Assembly: GCA_017399695.1 (NCBI GenBank) | Contig: JAFQBK010000012.1 | Location: 1 to 64,000 of the forward strand | Reading direction: 5' to 3' | Length of the DNA: 64,000 bases | Source: Clostridia bacterium | Lineage (GTDB): Bacteria > Bacillota > Clostridia > UBA1381 > UBA9506 | Shown here: positions 42,299 to 51,301 of the stretch, piece after piece | How the letters are laid out: each line of letters opens with the position of its first letter | How positions within the stretch are numbered: position 1 is the stretch's first letter | Notes under the pieces: generated by a model | What the model saw: the letters and a program-made list of their open reading frames with translations, nothing else | The model's database searches: none | What the model was told of the DNA's origin: nothing | Program-made: the position numbers and the translations under genes

Positions 42299-43579
42299 AT
42301 GAGTCCTTTGCAGGAATATCTGTTAGCTGCAGATGGCGTATGGTGGCACTTTTTTTATAAAAATACCTACGGTTTGTGCTTCCGAAAAAAAGCAGGTGCT
42401 TATTTTAGTGATTTTGAGATTTTAGAAAAAGATTGTCAGGAAGATTTTTGCGTCACACTCGTCGGCAACACCATTCATCTCGTTTGTCAGGGAAATGACG
42501 GTTCCATCTTATATTTTTGCTACGAACAGGCGGTTTGGCAAAAAGAAATTATTTTAAAATCGCGTGACCAGACCCCCTCGCCCAAGCATTTTGCACTTTC
42601 TGTCATTTCGGGTAGCATCAATCTGTTTTATATCCTTTCATATCAGGAAAAAATGATGCTCATCCACCACATCTTAAACCGCGCAGATGAAAAACCGCAT
42701 GTCGTGGATTATCTCGACCCGACAGATGTAAACTTTTGCCTTGCCCCGCATAACGGAACCGAGCTCAGCCTTTGTTATAAAAACGCGAACGGCGCGTGCG
42801 GCCTGCGTTCCTTTCGCTGGTCCTCCAAAAGCTTTTCTCCTTTTTTCGTAATTGACGCTTCCGGAAATATGTCCTCACCGGTGCTTTGGGTACACGAGGA
42901 TGATTCCGTCTCCATTGCTGCCGTTTTACGTGTGGAGGGGTTTTACAATCTGGTAGTTTTCCACCGCGAGACCGACGGGGGCCTGACGCCGCCGACAACC
43001 GTTTATTTGGATTGCGCAAGACATCCGGCGCACACGTTATCTGCCCGTGATTCTGCTCTCGTGCTGGAATGGCTCGACGGCGGTTCAGTGATGACAAGCA
43101 CCAAAGCCTCCGAGGCAGAAAAATGGCGCAAACCCACCAAATATATGCGCGTCACCTCCGGCGAGGTTGTTCTGTATCATATTTGTCAAAAAGGGAAAAC
43201 CGCGCCATATTATGGCTCGAATCACGGAAACGACATCCGCCTTTACGGTGCGGAGCACCTGCTTTCTATGCCGCCGGAAAAGACCGAAAAAACCGGTTTT
43301 CGTCCTGAGGGGTCGGATGCTTTGGATTTTGCCCGAATGTTCGGTTATAAACGTCCCGAAAATGACGCATTCCATCCAGACTATGTCACGCGCGAAGAAC
43401 TCTCAAAAGAACTTTCTGCCATTAAAAAATTGCTCAAAGAGCAGGAAAAACGCATCAAGGAGCTTTCTCGTTGGCTGGATAATCACAAAACAGAATCCAT
43501 TGCCGAAAACGAGGCGGATATTGACGCCATTTTGTTAAAAGAACACAGAAGCGCAAAAACCGTTGTAACGGGAACTTAA
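42299..43579 (+). CDS. Unrecognised protein, beta-rich with C-terminal coiled coil
   Basis: I do not recognise this 426-residue protein. No signal peptide is present. Residues 1-300 alternate short hydrophobic strands and polar turns with many aromatic residues (WWHFFYKNTYGLCF, ILYFCYEQAVW, INLFYILSYQEKMMLIHH), suggesting a beta-propeller-like repeat fold. A linker with GFRPEG follows, then a coiled coil at about residues 360-400 (REELSKELSAIKKLLKEQ, KRIKELSRWL). The start has AAGGAAAGG directly ahead; a TTG four codons later is also possible. It lies alone between a divergent SLH gene and efp. A cytoplasmic or surface-associated structural role is speculation. Confidence 0.7.
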   Translation: MSPLQEYLLAADGVWWHFFYKNTYGLCFRKKAGAYFSDFEILEKDCQEDFCVTLVGNTIHLVCQGNDGSILYFCYEQAVWQKEIILKSRDQTPSPKHFALSVISGSINLFYILSYQEKMMLIHHILNRADEKPHVVDYLDPTDVNFCLAPHNGTELSLCYKNANGACGLRSFRWSSKSFSPFFVIDASGNMSSPVLWVHEDDSVSIAAVLRVEGFYNLVVFHRETDGGLTPPTTVYLDCARHPAHTLSARDSALVLEWLDGGSVMTSTKASEAEKWRKPTKYMRVTSGEVVLYHICQKGKTAPYYGSNHGNDIRLYGAEHLLSMPPEKTEKTGFRPEGSDALDFARMFGYKRPENDAFHPDYVTREELSKELSAIKKLLKEQEKRIKELSRWLDNHKTESIAENEADIDAILLKEHRSAKTVVTGT

Positions 43580-43640
43580 ATCCTCTTTTTTGCAAAAAAT
43601 AAGGATAATTTCAAAAAAACGGAAAAAAATGAAAAAAGAC

Positions 43641-43669
43641 TTGCATTTTTAAGCGGAATCATATAAACT
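43641..43669 (+). promoter_or_regulatory. Promoter of efp
   Basis: TTGCAT (43641-43646) and TAAACT (43664-43669) are 17 bases apart, about 53 bases ahead of efp. Confidence 0.65.
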
Positions 43670-43721
43670 ATAAGTATCATTATAAAGTGATACAAGTGAT
43701 TAATTTTTTGGAGGTTAGTAT

Positions 43722-44279
43722 ATGATTTCAGCAGGTGAATTCAGAAACGGTATTACATTTGAGTTTGAAGGTAACGTGTATCAGATCGTTGAGTTCCAGC
43801 ACGTAAAACCGGGCAAGGGTGCAGCTTTCGTTCGTACGAAGCTGAAAAACGTAATTACCGGCGGCGTGGTAGAAAAGACCTTCCGTCCGACCGAAAAATG
43901 CCCGAAGGCGCATATTGAAAGAAAGAGCATGTCTTATTCTTACAACGACGGCGACCTTTACTACTTCATGGACAACGAGACCTTTGATATGCTTCCGCTT
44001 TCTCCCGACCAGCTGGGCGATGCTTTAAAGTTCGTTACGGAGAATATGAATGTAACCATTCTTTCTTATAAGGGTAACGTATTTGGCGTTGAGCCGCCGA
44101 CGTTTGTTGAACTCGAAGTTTCCGACACTGAGCCGGGCTTTAAAGGCGATACCACAACGGGCGCTACCAAACCGGCAACGCTTGAGACCGGCGCAGTTAT
44201 CAACGTACCGCTGTTTGTAAACCAGGGCGACAAAATCCGTGTAGACACCAGAACCGGCGAGTACATGGAGCGTGTTTAA
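43722..44279 (+). CDS. efp: Translation elongation factor P
   Basis: EF-P relieves ribosome stalling at polyproline stretches. The 185-residue protein has three beta-barrel domains. The tip of domain I reads [12 protein letters not shown], with Lys as the residue usually modified. Domain II includes [10 protein letters not shown] and domain III ends with [24 protein letters not shown]-like signature (C-terminal 24 residues). GGAGG lies 7 bases ahead of the ATG. It is followed 43 bases later by the CD1247-type gene, a pairing known in Clostridia. Confidence 0.97.
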   Translation: MISAGEFRNGITFEFEGNVYQIVEFQHVKPGKGAAFVRTKLKNVITGGVVEKTFRPTEKCPKAHIERKSMSYSYNDGDLYYFMDNETFDMLPLSPDQLGDALKFVTENMNVTILSYKGNVFGVEPPTFVELEVSDTEPGFKGDTTTGATKPATLETGAVINVPLFVNQGDKIRVDTRTGEYMERV

Positions 44280-44322
44280 TAAAAACTGAAAGGAGAGAAC
44301 GCTCAGGCGTTTAGTAACCGAT

Positions 44323-44790
44323 ATGGGATATTTAGTTGAAAAGGTTGCTTATCTGCGCGGCTTGGCAGAGGGCATGAAAATTGATGAGAAAACCAACGAA
44401 GGTAAAATGATTGGCAAAATTCTGGAGGTTTTAGAGGAGCTTTCCGCAAACTTCGAGGATTTAAGCGATGAAGTTTTAGAAGGCGAAGCTCGCATCGATG
44501 AGCTTGAAGAGTGCTTCGACGAACTCTGCGAAGAGCTGGACGAAGGTTGTGACTGTGATTGCTGCGGCGGCGACGATGACGACGATGACGATTTCTTCGA
44601 CGAACTGGATGACGAGGATTTTGACGATGTTGATTTTTATGAAACCGTTTGCACACATTGTGGCGAGAAAATTTATTTCGATGAGGATATGATTGAAGAC
44701 GACGGTCTGATTTGTCCGAATTGCGATAAAGAAATCAAGTTTGACCTTGATGGTTGCGATTGCGGTTGTGACTGCGGTTGCGAAGACTAA
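44323..44790 (+). CDS. CD1247-type acidic zinc-ribbon protein
   Basis: A 155-residue, very acidic protein. Residues 1-75 form a helical domain (YLVEKVAYLRGLAEGMKI) matching the clostridial CD1247 N-terminal domain. A Cys pair and a run of seven Asp follow, then a zinc ribbon CTHCG...CPNCD at about residues 108-135. The C terminus is Cys/Gly/Asp rich (CDCGCDCGCED). The function is unknown; linkage with efp hints at a translation or ribosome role by context only. The ATG has no ribosome site at normal distance: AAAGGAGAG is 25 bases upstream, with an AACGC/GCGTT hairpin between. Confidence 0.85.
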   Translation: MGYLVEKVAYLRGLAEGMKIDEKTNEGKMIGKILEVLEELSANFEDLSDEVLEGEARIDELEECFDELCEELDEGCDCDCCGGDDDDDDDFFDELDDEDFDDVDFYETVCTHCGEKIYFDEDMIEDDGLICPNCDKEIKFDLDGCDCGCDCGCED

Positions 44791-44802
44791 TTAACACAAA
44801 TA

Positions 44803-44839
44803 AAAGCCGTCTCTTCGTATGAGGAGACGGCTCTTTTTT
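44803..44839 (+). terminator. Terminator of the efp-CD1247 unit
   Basis: AGCCGTCTC pairs with GAGACGGCT and six T follow, 12 bases after the stop. Confidence 0.92.
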
Positions 44840-44865
44840 CAACAAAAAGACACTTGGAGGACTCT

Positions 44866-45339
44866 ATGAGGGAAAAAACTTGTTGCTTTACCGGTCATCG
44901 GGAGCTTTCTGGTGCTACGCAAGAGAGGCTATACAGCGCAATTTATGATGCAGTGCTTTCTCTTTTATCAAAGGGCGTTACCGAGTTTCATTCCGGCGGT
45001 GCACTAGGCTTCGATACCGCTGCTGCTCTCGTGGTGTTAGACGTCAAAAAACTGCATCCTGAAGTCCGTTTGGTTCTGGACCTTCCCTGTGCTTCGCAGA
45101 GCAACGCCTGGAAAACTGAGGATAAGAAAGTGTACGAATATTTACTTGCCGTTGCCGACGAAACACATATTCTCGCCCCTTACTACTACAAAGGATGTAT
45201 GCAAATGCGAAACCGTCACATGGTTGACCAAAGCGCTTATGTCATTTGCTACTGTACGAAAAGCACTGGCGGCAGTGCGTATACCATCCGCTATGCCAAA
45301 GAATTGGGATGTGAAATTATTGATCTATCTGGGCTGTAG
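44866..45339 (+). CDS. SLOG-domain protein (DUF1273/YpsA-like)
   Basis: A 157-residue Rossmann-like protein of the SLOG superfamily. TCCFTGHREL at the N terminus and FHSGGALGFDTAAALVV near residue 45 are the typical nucleotide-binding features of DUF1273 proteins. SQSNAWKTEDK and QMRNRHMVDQSAYVICY near residue 115 are also conserved. YpsA of Bacillus is a relative linked to cell division, but activity is unknown and its substrate is likely a nucleotide derivative. The ATG at 44866 has TTGGAGG 5 bases ahead. The stop codon lies inside the stem of its own terminator. Confidence 0.88.
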   Translation: MREKTCCFTGHRELSGATQERLYSAIYDAVLSLLSKGVTEFHSGGALGFDTAAALVVLDVKKLHPEVRLVLDLPCASQSNAWKTEDKKVYEYLLAVADETHILAPYYYKGCMQMRNRHMVDQSAYVICYCTKSTGGSAYTIRYAKELGCEIIDLSGL

Positions 45340-45390
45340 AAAAATGCGCATAACGCATAAGGCAAAAATTGCTTTTCTACAGCCCTTTTT
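45331..45390 (+). terminator. Terminator overlapping the end of the SLOG gene
   Basis: GGGCTGTAGAAAA (45331-45343) pairs perfectly with TTTTCTACAGCCC (45373-45385) and TTTTT follows. The TAG stop of the gene is part of the 5' arm. Confidence 0.85.
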
Positions 45391-45477
45391 GATTTTAAAA
45401 AACGGACAATAACCTGCGCACCCATTTCCCCTCTTTCGCATAGTATGTAGCATAACAACGAAAAGGAGGTAAGCGTT

Positions 45478-45570
45478 ATGGGATGCGATAAAGGCTTCTT
45501 TGGCTTCGGTAACAACAGCTGCCTGTGGATTATCCTCATCATTATCCTTCTGTCTTGCTGCTGCGACTAA
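45478..45570 (+). CDS. Cys-rich 30-residue membrane peptide
   Basis: A short frame of 30 residues that begins MGCDKGFFGFGNNSC, continues as a hydrophobic helix (LWIILIIILLS) and ends CCCD. AAAAGGAGGT, an excellent ribosome site, is 6 bases before the ATG, and a terminator follows the stop. Similar tiny Cys/Gly-rich membrane peptides occur in Clostridia, often misannotated as chorion-like or YjcZ-type sporulation peptides. The function is unknown. The reading frame is short but the combination of site, composition and terminator supports a real gene. Confidence 0.75.
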   Translation: MGCDKGFFGFGNNSCLWIILIIILLSCCCD

Positions 45571-45601
45571 TCTCGCTCGTTAGAAGAATCGGGAAATCCT
45601 A

Positions 45602-45644
45602 AAAAAGGGACTGTGACATTCGTCACAGTCCCTTTAATCTTTTT
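45602..45644. terminator. Bidirectional terminator of the peptide gene and prsA
   Basis: AAAGGGACTGTGAC pairs perfectly with GTCACAGTCCCTTT; T runs lie on both strands between convergent genes. Confidence 0.93.
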
Positions 45645-45646
45645 AA

Positions 45647-46696
45647 TTAATATACCTTAATTCCATCGATATCCTTTTTATCAAACTGAATATCGAAGTC
45701 TGGCTTATAGGTGTCAATCAGTGCATTATATTTATCCTGCATCAAAAGACCCTTAACCGTCTGCGTTGCTGCATCATAAGCCTCACCCGAGGTCGGCAGC
45801 TTATAACGTTTTAAGATATGCCAGCCGTAAGCAGTTTCAACAAGCTCCGTGGTCTGACCGACCGCAATAGAGAATGCTCCTTTCGCAAACTCGGAAACCA
45901 TCGTTCCCTTGCTGATGACATCATAACCGGAGGAATCAAGCATATAGCCTTCCGGCTGCTGCTCCATACCCGGATCTTCGCCATACTCTTTAAGCAGAGC
46001 TTCAAAGTTGCCTCCTGCTTTTACCTTTGCCAGCACTTCTTCTGCGCGAGCTTTCTGCTTGGTTTTATATTCCTCTGCATCCATCTGCTCTTCGCCCTCT
46101 GCCGCCTGCTGCTGACTTAAAACCAAAATGTGTTTTACCAAAGAATAATCTGCCTGATATTTTTCTTCGATTGCCTTATCGGTAACTGCCAATTTATCCG
46201 CCTCGGAAACCATCAGGTCCTGAGCATATCGTGCTGCCAGTTCAGTTTTTTCCAAAAGCGAAATCATGCCCTGATCTGAAAGACCGGTCGCTGATTTGAT
46301 ATTATCAATCTGTGTCTTGGAATCCCCTTCCGGCTTGGTTACCATCTGTTTGATTTGTGCCAAAACGGAAGAATCCAGGCTGATGCCCTTCTCCTCTGCC
46401 TTCGCGCAAGCAATTTCAATGCGAATTAATTCCGCCAAAGCACGCTCTTTTGCAACATCCGTTGCCTTTTTCCCATCAATCTCACCGTTCCAGAAAGCAG
46501 CCTCGTCGGTTGCTGCCGCTTCTGTCAGCATCTGTGCTTTGATGTTTTCCAAATAGTAATTATACTCTGCGGTCGAAACCATCTCTCCGTTAAAGGAAAG
46601 CAGTTCCTTTTCAATCTGCAATCTGCCGCAGCCGCTAAAGCCCAAAATTAAAACAAGCGCCACTAAAAGTGCAGTTATTTTTTTCATATACTTCAC
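45647..46696 (-). CDS. prsA: PrsA-like peptidyl-prolyl isomerase lipoprotein (parvulin)
   Basis: An extracytoplasmic foldase of about 349 residues. The signal sequence ends in lipobox LGFSGC, so it should be lipid-anchored. An N-terminal SurA-like helical region is followed by a parvulin domain at about residues 185-310 (VKHILVLSQ, FEALLKEYGEDPG, FAKGAFSIAVGQTTELVETAYGWHILKR). It helps secreted proteins fold. I prefer a GTG at 46696 with AAAGGAG 8 bases ahead; an ATG three codons later is too far from the site. It is the last gene of the mutL-to-prsA run. Confidence 0.9.
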   Translation of the reverse strand: MKYMKKITALLVALVLILGFSGCGRLQIEKELLSFNGEMVSTAEYNYYLENIKAQMLTEAAATDEAAFWNGEIDGKKATDVAKERALAELIRIEIACAKAEEKGISLDSSVLAQIKQMVTKPEGDSKTQIDNIKSATGLSDQGMISLLEKTELAARYAQDLMVSEADKLAVTDKAIEEKYQADYSLVKHILVLSQQQAAEGEEQMDAEEYKTKQKARAEEVLAKVKAGGNFEALLKEYGEDPGMEQQPEGYMLDSSGYDVISKGTMVSEFAKGAFSIAVGQTTELVETAYGWHILKRYKLPTSGEAYDAATQTVKGLLMQDKYNALIDTYKPDFDIQFDKKDIDGIKVY

Positions 46697-46735
46697 AAAA
46701 AACACTCCTTTACTTAATATCAAGTTCATTATACA

Positions 46736-49700
46736 CTACTTTTCTTCGGTATGCAAGTCAATATAGCATTGTAACAAACTTTTAATACGCTCGGTCGGAT
46801 TTTTTTTCTCCTCTGCATTCAGTTTCATCGTAAGATAGGGCTTTGCCCCTGCAGACAAGAGGATTCTTCCCTGATAATTCGAAATCAGACCGGAAACGGA
46901 TTCAAAATCAATCGCATCCTTAAAATAGCAGGTCACCTTTTCACCGTTATACGAAATTTCGGAAAACATTGCTTGTTTCGCCAATGCTTTCATCACAGCC
47001 ACATCTAAAAGCGCAACTACGGATGCCGGCGGTTCTCCAAAACGGTCAATCATTTCATCGAGAACATCCATGTAATCCTGACTATCCTCCACCGCCGCTA
47101 TCTTTTTATAAATATCAAGGCGCATACTGTGGTTTTTAATATAGCGCGGCGGGATGTATGCCTCTACGGTCATATCAACCACCGGCGACCACGGTTCCTC
47201 TTTTGGTTTACCGGAAAGCTCATCCACGCTCTCAGATAAAAGTCTGCAGTACATATCGTAGCCGACGCTGTCCATATGTCCGTGCTGCTCGTCGCCCAAA
47301 ATATTTCCTGCGCCGCGGATTTCCAGGTCACGCATTGCAATCTTAAAGCCGGAGCCAAACTCCGTAAACTCACGGATTGCCTGTAGGCGTTTGACCGCTG
47401 TTTCATTGAGCGTTTTCATTGGGCGATAGGTCAGATACGCAAACGCGCGGCGGCTGGAGCGCCCGACTCGTCCCTTTAACTGATAGAGCTGTGCAAGACC
47501 CATCCGGTCGGCATCCTCTATCACGATGGTATTGACATTCGGGATATCGAGACCCGTTTCAATGATGGTCGTGCAAACCAAAACATCAATTTCGCCCTCG
47601 AGCATATCCATCATAATATCCTCAAGCTCATCCTCGGGCATCTGCCCGTGGGCAAACCGCACCCGCGCATCGGGGATCGCCTCGGAAATGCGGCGCGCAC
47701 ACGCCGCAATGGAATCCACGCGGTTATGCAGATAGTACACCTGTCCGCCGCGGGCAAGCTCTTTGCGAACGGCATCTAATACAATCGCCGGATTGTGTTC
47801 CATCACAAAGGTCTGCACCGGATAGCGTTCTTCCGGTGGCTGTGTGAGGATACTCATATCACGGATGTTCACCATTGACATATGAAGCGTTCTTGGAATC
47901 GGCGTCGCCGAAAGCGTTAGAACATCCACATTGTTTTTAATTTCCTTTAAGCGTTCTTTGTGCTTGACGCCAAAGCGTTGCTCCTCATCCACCACCAAAA
48001 GACCCAAATCACGAAACTCCACATCCTTACCAAGTAGTCGATGCGTTCCGATCACGATATCGGTCTCTCCGCTTTTTAAGCGTTTTAAGATTTTCTTCTG
48101 TTCGGTTGGCGTGCGGAATCGGGACAGCATTTCAATTTGAATCGGATAGTCTTTCATTCGTTGACAAAAGGTATTAAAATGTTGCATCGAAAGCACAGTA
48201 GTCGGTGCCAGATATGCGACCTGCTTGGAGTCCTGCACTGCCTTAAATGCCGCACGAAGCGCAATTTCCGTCTTGCCGTAACCAACATCACCGCAAAGTA
48301 GGCGGTCCATCGGGCGCGTGCTTTCCATATCGGCTTTGACCTCTACAATACTTCGAAGCTGGTCCTCGGTTTCCTCATAAGGGAACTGCGCCTCAAACTC
48401 ACCCTGCCACGCAGTGTCTTCGGAAAAGGCAAACCCTTCTGCCTGTTGACGCGCACGGTACAGCCGCAAAAGTTCTTCGGCAAGCTCCTTGGTGGACGCC
48501 TTAACCTTTGCCTTTTGGCGTGCAAACTCTGCGCCGCCCATCTTGTTCAGGCGAACCTTCCCCTCTTTTCCGATATACTTCTGGAGTAACTCCAGCTGGT
48601 CGGTGGGGACATACAAATAGTCCTCGCCGTTATATTTGATTTTCAGATAATCCTTGCGGCAACCATCTACCTCTAAAGTATCCAGTCCCACATATTCACC
48701 GATACCGTGAGTCTGATGCACGACATAGTCCCCGATATCAAGGTCGGTAAAGTTTCGGATTTTGCTGGCGGAATCTACTTTTTTCTTGCGTCCCGGCTTC
48801 CTCGTTTTTCGTCCGAAAATTTCCTCATCGCTGATGATAACCATCCGCAGCAAAGGATAATAAAAACCTTTTCGCAAAGAGCCGTCGGCTAAATAGACCG
48901 TGCCACGCTCTGCCTCCGTCATTTCTTCATTCCAAAACGCTGCGCGAAAGCCCTCTTCTTCTATTTTTTCTTTCAAATCGCGGCGCTTTGCCTCTGCTCC
49001 GGCAAGAACAAAGATATAAGCATCCTTTTCTTTCCATTCACGCAGGTCGTTATAGAAAAACTCACTTTTTCCTGCAAAGGAGTTGGTTGCCCCCATCGTG
49101 ATTCCAAGCGTCTGTTTCGGGCGGTAAAGCTTACAGGAATGCGGCAAAGCATAAAGACCAATCACATCCCTTGTGCAAAGCTGGGAAAGCATCTGTTCAA
49201 AGTCGTGGATATAGCGTTCTTTACTTTCCGTAATAACCTCTTTTTCCAGCAGGCTTTTCACGGTTTCCTCGATTTCCCAACGAAGCCCCTCTGCCCGTTC
49301 ACTGATTTTATGCGGCTCATCCAAAAAGACAAACGCATTCTTACTGATATAATCCAAAATGGAGGGTTCTCTGTCATCTGCTCCATAGTTTTCACTCACT
49401 GCGCTCACTGTCACCGAATCGACACGGGAAACGGAAATCTGCGAAAGCGTATCAAACTCACGAATCGAATCAATCTCGTCACCGAAAAACTCGATACGGT
49501 ACGGATTGTCTGCCCCCGGCGTAAAGATATCCAAAATGCCGCCGCGCACGCTGAATTGTCCTCTGCCCTCAACCATTTCCTCGCGCACAAATCCCATATG
49601 GACTAAGCGCATACTGAGGTCTTCGATTTTCTGTTCCTGACCGACTGCAAGCGTCATCATACTGCCCACATAGGCCTCATAGTCAATCGTAAACTCTAAG

Positions 49701-50074
49701 AGTGCATCCGTACTCATCACAACAAGTGTCGGACGAGTGCTTTCTACCAAACGTTCAAGGACCGAAAGGCGTTGATTGACAAACTCATTACTTTTTGCAT
49801 CCACCGAATAATACTCAATTTCTTTTGCCGGATAGTAAAGCGTATCTTCCCCGAAAAAGAACGAAAGGTCGGTCGCTATTTTCTTCGCACTGTACTCGCT
49901 GTCTGCAATATATACACCGGACCGCTCAAAAGAATGGCAGCAAAAAGCGGCAAGATGCGCCTTTCCCGACTCTGTCAATCCTGACACATTTACGGGAGTT
50001 TCACCTTGCCTGATTTGCTCTGAAAGCATCTGATATTCTGCTGATTCTTTTAAGAGCTCCGATAAAATTCTCAT
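46736..50074 (-). CDS. mfd: Transcription-repair coupling factor Mfd
   Basis: Mfd removes RNA polymerase stalled at lesions and recruits UvrA. The 1112-residue length is normal. The N-terminal UvrB-like region has RGGILDIFTPG near residue 165. The RNA-polymerase interaction domain (GDYVVHQTHGIGEY near 465) and the RecG-like motor follow. The motor has GDVGYGKTEIALRA as Walker A, VDEEQRFGVKHKERLK as motif II, and TTIIETGLDIPN. The C-terminal TRCF domain with RLDIYKKIAAV closes the protein. It is preceded by pth with a 4-base gap, a frequent Firmicute pair. Confidence 0.97.
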   Translation of the reverse strand: MRILSELLKESAEYQMLSEQIRQGETPVNVSGLTESGKAHLAAFCCHSFERSGVYIADSEYSAKKIATDLSFFFGEDTLYYPAKEIEYYSVDAKSNEFVNQRLSVLERLVESTRPTLVVMSTDALLEFTIDYEAYVGSMMTLAVGQEQKIEDLSMRLVHMGFVREEMVEGRGQFSVRGGILDIFTPGADNPYRIEFFGDEIDSIREFDTLSQISVSRVDSVTVSAVSENYGADDREPSILDYISKNAFVFLDEPHKISERAEGLRWEIEETVKSLLEKEVITESKERYIHDFEQMLSQLCTRDVIGLYALPHSCKLYRPKQTLGITMGATNSFAGKSEFFYNDLREWKEKDAYIFVLAGAEAKRRDLKEKIEEEGFRAAFWNEEMTEAERGTVYLADGSLRKGFYYPLLRMVIISDEEIFGRKTRKPGRKKKVDSASKIRNFTDLDIGDYVVHQTHGIGEYVGLDTLEVDGCRKDYLKIKYNGEDYLYVPTDQLELLQKYIGKEGKVRLNKMGGAEFARQKAKVKASTKELAEELLRLYRARQQAEGFAFSEDTAWQGEFEAQFPYEETEDQLRSIVEVKADMESTRPMDRLLCGDVGYGKTEIALRAAFKAVQDSKQVAYLAPTTVLSMQHFNTFCQRMKDYPIQIEMLSRFRTPTEQKKILKRLKSGETDIVIGTHRLLGKDVEFRDLGLLVVDEEQRFGVKHKERLKEIKNNVDVLTLSATPIPRTLHMSMVNIRDMSILTQPPEERYPVQTFVMEHNPAIVLDAVRKELARGGQVYYLHNRVDSIAACARRISEAIPDARVRFAHGQMPEDELEDIMMDMLEGEIDVLVCTTIIETGLDIPNVNTIVIEDADRMGLAQLYQLKGRVGRSSRRAFAYLTYRPMKTLNETAVKRLQAIREFTEFGSGFKIAMRDLEIRGAGNILGDEQHGHMDSVGYDMYCRLLSESVDELSGKPKEEPWSPVVDMTVEAYIPPRYIKNHSMRLDIYKKIAAVEDSQDYMDVLDEMIDRFGEPPASVVALLDVAVMKALAKQAMFSEISYNGEKVTCYFKDAIDFESVSGLISNYQGRILLSAGAKPYLTMKLNAEEKKNPTERIKSLLQCYIDLHTEEK

Positions 50075-50078
50075 ACCA

Positions 50079-50645
50079 TTAACCCTTGCCGTTATATAGA
50101 TTCATTGCACTTTGCGTGCCATTTTTAATCATTTCTCTCACTATATCGGGAATAAGTTCTACTGACTTTGATAAGGTCTTAATTTCTTCGTCCGTAAACC
50201 GTCCTGTCACCCAGTCTGCCATATCCCAGCCGGTAGGTGCTGCTCCGATACCCAAGCGGATACGGGGGAAACTATCCGAGCCAAGCTGATAGATAATGGA
50301 CTTCATGCCGTTATGCCCACCATCGCTTCCTTTCGGGCGGATACGGATTTTACCCGTCGGAAGACTAACATCATCATAGATTACAATCAGATTTTCCGGC
50401 GGAATTTTATAGAAATTCACAATCTCGCGGAGACTTTCACCCGACAGATTCATAAAGGTCTGCGGTTTTACAATCAGTACCTTCTCCCCGCCGATGCGGC
50501 CCTCTCCGAATACGGCTTTGAACTTTAGCTTATTCAGCTCAATTCCCTCTTTTGCCGCTAAGTAATCTGCACTGATAAAGCCGACATTATGACGCGTACT
50601 CTCATATTGTTTTCCCGGATTTCCCAAACCAACGATTACAAACAT
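50079..50645 (-). CDS. pth: Peptidyl-tRNA hydrolase
   Basis: Pth recycles peptidyl-tRNA that drops from ribosomes. The 188-residue protein has the signature VGLGNPGKQYESTRHNVGF with catalytic His19. KPQTFMNLSGES near residue 65 and VIYDDVSLPTGKIRIRPKGS near residue 90 complete the active site. GSDGGHNGMKSI follows. It starts within the last 10 bases of the methyltransferase gene, so translation may be coupled. Confidence 0.97.
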   Translation of the reverse strand: MFVIVGLGNPGKQYESTRHNVGFISADYLAAKEGIELNKLKFKAVFGEGRIGGEKVLIVKPQTFMNLSGESLREIVNFYKIPPENLIVIYDDVSLPTGKIRIRPKGSDGGHNGMKSIIYQLGSDSFPRIRLGIGAAPTGWDMADWVTGRFTDEEIKTLSKSVELIPDIVREMIKNGTQSAMNLYNGKG

Positions 50646-51301
50646 TTTTCCGTCTCCTTTGATTCTTTCACCTTGGTAATTGCCATTCCGTCGCCAATCG
50701 GCAGGATGGCTGTGTCAAAACGCTCGTCTTTGCACAGCATATCTAAAAATTCTCTTAATCTCGTAATAATGGTGCGGTGCTTGTGCCCGACCTCGCCCTC
50801 GCCTGCCACTGTGCCCCGATAAAGTACATTATCCGTAACAATCACGCCGCCGGGAGCAAGCTTTTCAAGTGCCAATGCAAAATGCACGGGCGACTGCCCC
50901 TTTGCCGCATCAATAAAGATAAAATCGAAACCACCGGGCAGATTCCGGACCTCGGTTTCCGCATCGCCGTGAAGTAAGCGGATACGGTCTTTCATCCCGC
51001 AGGCACTGATGTTTTCAATCGCCTGACAGAACATTTCTTCGTCCCGCTCTACCGTCGTAATTTGCGCCTCGCAAGCGTTTGCCATCAAAAGCGCCGAATA
51101 GCCAATAGCCGTCCCCATTTCCAGAATGCGCTTTGGTTTTAACATTGCCACCAAAACGGACAGAAAGCGACCTGCTTCCCGCTGAATAATCGGGATGTAA
51201 TTTTCTCTTGCGTATTCTTCCATTTCGTGCAGTCTGCCCGTCTCCGGACGCAAGGTCCTGCGGAGGTAATCGGTGACTGCCTGTCCTGTAATATGTTCCA
51301 T
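50636..51301 (-). CDS. SAM-dependent O-methyltransferase (YrrM-like)
   Basis: A 221-residue class I methyltransferase of the catechol O-methyltransferase-like group. The SAM loop EMGTAIGYSALLMA lies near residue 65 and FIFIDAAKGQ, the metal-binding acidic region, near 130. VTDNVLYRGTVAGEG matches motif IV of this family. Bacillus YrrM acts as a tRNA 5-carboxymethoxyuridine methyltransferase (TrmR), so the same role is possible here. The start overlaps the recD2 stop by one base. Confidence 0.87.
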   Translation of the reverse strand: MEHITGQAVTDYLRRTLRPETGRLHEMEEYARENYIPIIQREAGRFLSVLVAMLKPKRILEMGTAIGYSALLMANACEAQITTVERDEEMFCQAIENISACGMKDRIRLLHGDAETEVRNLPGGFDFIFIDAAKGQSPVHFALALEKLAPGGVIVTDNVLYRGTVAGEGEVGHKHRTIITRLREFLDMLCKDERFDTAILPIGDGMAITKVKESKETEKCL

